From NCBI GenBank assembly GCA_902796215.1, contig CADBNY010000016.1, positions 1 through 16,575 on the forward strand: a stretch of DNA of 16,575 nt, written 5' to 3'. The DNA is from an uncultured Erysipelotrichaceae bacterium (GTDB lineage: Bacteria > Bacillota_I > Bacilli_A > RF39 > UBA660). Shown here piece by piece: positions 14,185-16,575 of this stretch. The notes under the pieces were generated by a model. The model made no database searches. It saw only the letters and a program-made list of their open reading frames with translations, and was not told the origin of the DNA. The position numbers and the translations under genes are program-made. Position 1 is the first letter of the stretch, and every line of letters begins with the position of its first letter.

Positions 14185-14874
14185 ATGGATTTAATCAGAA
14201 TCAAAAATGTAGATAAAAGATACAAGAATGGAGTAACAGCCATCTACGATTTAAACCTAGCAATTGAAAAAGGATCATTCGTCTTTGTTATAGGTAGTTC
14301 AGGAAGTGGAAAGAGTACCCTTATAAAGATGCTATATAGAGAAGAAAAACCAACAAAAGGACAGGTAATAGTAGGAGGTTTAGACGTAGCTAAATTAAAA
14401 AATAAAAAAGTATATAAATTGAGAAGAAAATTAGGAATAGTATTTCAAGATTATCGTTTATTACCAAAATTAACAGTATATGAAAATGTTGCTTTTGCCC
14501 TAGAATGCATTGGTGAAAAAAAAGATATAATAAGAACAAAAGTACTAAAAGCTTTAGAAGATGTAGGTTTAAAAAATAAAGTACATGAATATCCAGGAAA
14601 CTTATCAGGTGGCGAACAGCAAAGAGTAGCAATTGCAAGAGCAATCGTAAACGATCCAAAATTATTATTATGTGATGAGCCAACTGGAAACTTAGACCCT
14701 GAGAAAAGTATGGAAATCATGAAAGTATTAGAAAGTATAAATAAATCTCGAGGGACGACAATTATTATGGCAACACATGATAAAGAAATAGTAAACAGAA
14801 TGAAAAAGCAAGTTATTACCTTAAAGGATGGACATTTAGTAAAATTTAAACAGAAAGGAACTTATGTAGAATGA
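14185..14874 (+). CDS. ftsE: Cell division ATP-binding protein FtsE
   Basis: The 229-residue ATPase of the FtsEX complex, which does not transport but passes ATP-driven shape changes through FtsX to a peptidoglycan hydrolase outside the cell. All ABC motifs are canonical: Walker A GSSGSGKST (37-45), Q-loop Q88 in VFQDYRLLP (the RLLP stretch is typical of FtsE), signature LSGGEQQ (140-146), Walker B LLLCDEP (160-166) and H198 in the H-loop. The length matches the family. Start: AAGGTGGTGA nine bases before the ATG. Its last four bases (ATGA) overlap the ftsX start, so the two are coupled. It is the first gene of an operon of at least three. Confidence 0.95.
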   Translation: MDLIRIKNVDKRYKNGVTAIYDLNLAIEKGSFVFVIGSSGSGKSTLIKMLYREEKPTKGQVIVGGLDVAKLKNKKVYKLRRKLGIVFQDYRLLPKLTVYENVAFALECIGEKKDIIRTKVLKALEDVGLKNKVHEYPGNLSGGEQQRVAIARAIVNDPKLLLCDEPTGNLDPEKSMEIMKVLESINKSRGTTIIMATHDKEIVNRMKKQVITLKDGHLVKFKQKGTYVE

Positions 14875-15770
14875 AGCTATTTAGAATGTTAGGAAGAAGC
14901 ATCAGAGATGCTATAAAAAGTGTAATTAGAAACTTTTCCCTTTCTCTAGCCTCAATTTCTTGTATCACAATAACTCTAATTATTGTATCAGTTGCATTAA
15001 TTGCATCATTTAATGTTCAAAATTTCACAGAAGCAATTGAAAAAGATATGACAATTGTTGTATTCTTAGAAAATGAAGCAAATGAAGACGATGTAAAAAA
15101 AGTAGAACAAGAAATAAAAAGTATTTCAAACGTAGAAAAATATACATATCAAACAAAGCAGGAAGTAAAAGAAAAAATGCAAGAAGAATCGGAAGTTTTC
15201 AATGCGGTATTAGATAATTGGGAAGATAAAGATAGTCCTTTAAAAGACACATTTCAAGTGAAAATAAAAGAAATAACTGCTATAAAAAATACTGCTGAAA
15301 AAATAGAAAAAATTGACAAAGTATCAATCGTTCGTTACGGAGAAGGAATGGTTGATAAAATGGTTAAAGCATTTTCATCGATACAAAAAATTACTTATGG
15401 AATAGTAATTGCTTTAGTAATTGTAACAGTATTCCTAATTATTAATACAATAAAATTAACAATTTCTGCAAGAAAACGAGAAATTGGAATTATGAGATTA
15501 GTAGGAGCAAGTAATTTAACAATAAAAATACCATTTATTATAGAAGGAATGATTTTAGGACTATTTGGTTCAATCGTACCAGTATTAGTTACGACATATG
15601 GATATTTAGCTTTTTATGAACATTTTGATGGATATTTATATTCAAAATTAATTCAATTAATCAAACCAGAACCATTTATCTATCAAACATCATTGATTAT
15701 AGTAGGAATTGGTATTTTAGTAGGAATGATAGGTAGTGCAAGTGCTGTTAAGAAATATTTAAAAATCTGA
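14871..15770 (+). CDS. ftsX: Cell division protein FtsX
   Basis: The 299-residue membrane partner of FtsE. Topology fits the family: cytoplasmic N-terminus with RMLGRSIRDAIKSVIRN, a membrane segment at 24-46, a large outside domain (about 47-173) that in relatives binds the coiled coil of the hydrolase, and three more segments (174-194, 220-243 and 272-293). The cytoplasmic loop after the second segment carries the FtsX/MacB-type motif ARKREIGIMRLVGAS (200-214). The start overlaps ftsE by four bases. The stop TGA shares its final A with the ATG of the hydrolase gene (TGATG), so all three products are made together in fixed proportion. Confidence 0.95.
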   Translation: MKLFRMLGRSIRDAIKSVIRNFSLSLASISCITITLIIVSVALIASFNVQNFTEAIEKDMTIVVFLENEANEDDVKKVEQEIKSISNVEKYTYQTKQEVKEKMQEESEVFNAVLDNWEDKDSPLKDTFQVKIKEITAIKNTAEKIEKIDKVSIVRYGEGMVDKMVKAFSSIQKITYGIVIALVIVTVFLIINTIKLTISARKREIGIMRLVGASNLTIKIPFIIEGMILGLFGSIVPVLVTTYGYLAFYEHFDGYLYSKLIQLIKPEPFIYQTSLIIVGIGILVGMIGSASAVKKYLKI

Positions 15771-16575
15771 TGAAAGAAAAAGCACTAGTACTTACTGCTA
15801 TTTTATTAGTAATAGTATCTTTTTTAGCACTACCAATAGATACTGTTGCAAAGACAATTCAAGAGTTCGAAGCAGAAGTTTCAAAGTATACTCAAGAATT
15901 AGAAAATAAAAAAGCAAATTTAGCAAAAAATGATAAAGAAGTAGAAGAGATAATGGCCAAAATTTCTTCCATTGAAAATCAAATTAAGGAAACTGAGTCT
16001 GAAATTGAACGTTTACAAAAAGAAATAGAAGAAAGTGAAAAAGAAATAGAAAAGAAAAGTGAAGAAAGTAAAAATATTATTTCATATTATCAAATAGCAA
16101 ACGGAGAAAATTCTTACCTAGAATATGCATTTGGAGCAAACGACATAACAGATATGATTTATCGATTATCAATTGTTGAACAATTAACAGAGTATAATGA
16201 TAAAATCATGAGAGAATTAGAAGAATTAATAAAAAGAAACCAAGCTGCTCAAAAAGAATTAAGCGCAAAAACAGAAGAACTAAAAGTGCTAAAAGCAGAT
16301 TTAAAAAAGGAGCAAGCTAGAATAGAAGCGGATTCAGCAGCTATCAAAGAAAGTATGCCATCAATAGAAGAACAAATTAAGTCAGCTCAAGCAAGTGTAA
16401 AATATTATAAAAGTTTAGGATGTGGTGCATCAGAAGACATTCAAGCATGTGAATATCGTGTTTCTCAATCATCATCAAGTGGATCATTACCAAGCGTTGG
16501 CTTTTTCTCAAGACCTATGGAAAATGGATATATAGTTCGTGGAATGGGAGGAGGCCACTTAGGATATGACTTAAG
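15770..16575 (+). CDS. FtsEX-linked coiled-coil M23 peptidoglycan hydrolase (EnvC/PcsB-like), 3' end missing
   Basis: An open frame from ATG 15770 to the right edge, 268 codons visible and no stop. Residues 1-27 are a signal peptide. Residues 28-106 and 140-215 are two long Glu/Lys coiled-coil arms joined by NSYLEYAFGANDITDMIYRL (113-132), a pattern shared with PcsB, CwlO and EnvC, which bind the outer loop of FtsX. C218 and C227 could form a disulfide. A Ser-rich linker (232-240) leads to the start of an M23/LytM domain: FSRPMENGYIVRGMGGG, then H263-x3-D267, the first zinc motif. So the enzyme uses an M23 fold, unlike PcsB (CHAP) or CwlO (NlpC/P60), and unlike E. coli EnvC it keeps the first metal ligands. 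The second motif (HxH) lies beyond the window, so activity is not proven. Confidence 0.88.
   Translation, partial: MKEKALVLTAILLVIVSFLALPIDTVAKTIQEFEAEVSKYTQELENKKANLAKNDKEVEEIMAKISSIENQIKETESEIERLQKEIEESEKEIEKKSEESKNIISYYQIANGENSYLEYAFGANDITDMIYRLSIVEQLTEYNDKIMRELEELIKRNQAAQKELSAKTEELKVLKADLKKEQARIEADSAAIKESMPSIEEQIKSAQASVKYYKSLGCGASEDIQACEYRVSQSSSSGSLPSVGFFSRPMENGYIVRGMGGGHLGYDL

Overview
The window is strongly AT-rich, and every gene in it lies on the plus strand. TGA is a normal stop (ftsE and ftsX both end with it) and a complete release factor 2 gene is present, so this is not a Mycoplasma-type code-4 genome. The gene families (M48 membrane protease, two YitT proteins, prfB close to ftsEX, InlB-type B-repeat surface protein) and the strong AAGGAG/AGGTGG ribosome binding sites point to a low-GC Firmicute (Bacillota). 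An uncultured gut Bacilli or Clostridia type would fit, but that is inference. I see no tRNA, rRNA, CRISPR array, insertion sequence or phage gene.

Layout. 1-147: a control region with an inverted repeat; a divergent minus-strand gene may start just off the left edge. 148-705: a small membrane-anchored extracytoplasmic protein with its own promoter and terminator. 706-1149: 444 bases with no gene but two notable palindromes. 1150-2778: a membrane M48 zinc protease whose terminator begins inside its stop codon. 2907-3856: a two-gene unit, a flavin split-barrel protein and a DUF6512-like membrane protein, preceded by a facing pair of DnaA-box-like sites. 3967-6942: two secreted paralogues, both started by TTG. 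One is a stand-alone N-terminal domain. The other is the same domain followed by two copies of a beta-helix-like module with an InlB-type B-repeat between them. 6998-9317: an ABC ATPase and its 12-TM permease. 9346-10413: an S66 (LD-carboxypeptidase/MccF type) peptidase. 10484-11071: a six-TM membrane protein.

11252-14062: prfB with its programmed +1 frameshift, followed at one-base spacing by two tandem yitT paralogues and a terminator. 14185 to the right edge: ftsE, ftsX and an EnvC/PcsB-like coiled-coil M23 hydrolase cut by the window edge. These last three overlap by 4 and 1 bases and form one functional unit, in which FtsEX uses ATP to switch on a peptidoglycan hydrolase during cell separation or elongation. 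Several genes are cell-envelope functions (M48 protease, S66 peptidase, FtsEX-M23, surface proteins).

The least explained parts are the TTG-started surface protein pair, the empty 706-1149 region with a perfect 20-bp palindrome, the DnaA-box pair at 2798-2819, and a series of competing hairpins between 11062 and 11193. Most recognisable promoters share an extended -10 (TGnTATAAT) and a very short leader. No wholly new system can be demonstrated from the sequence alone.
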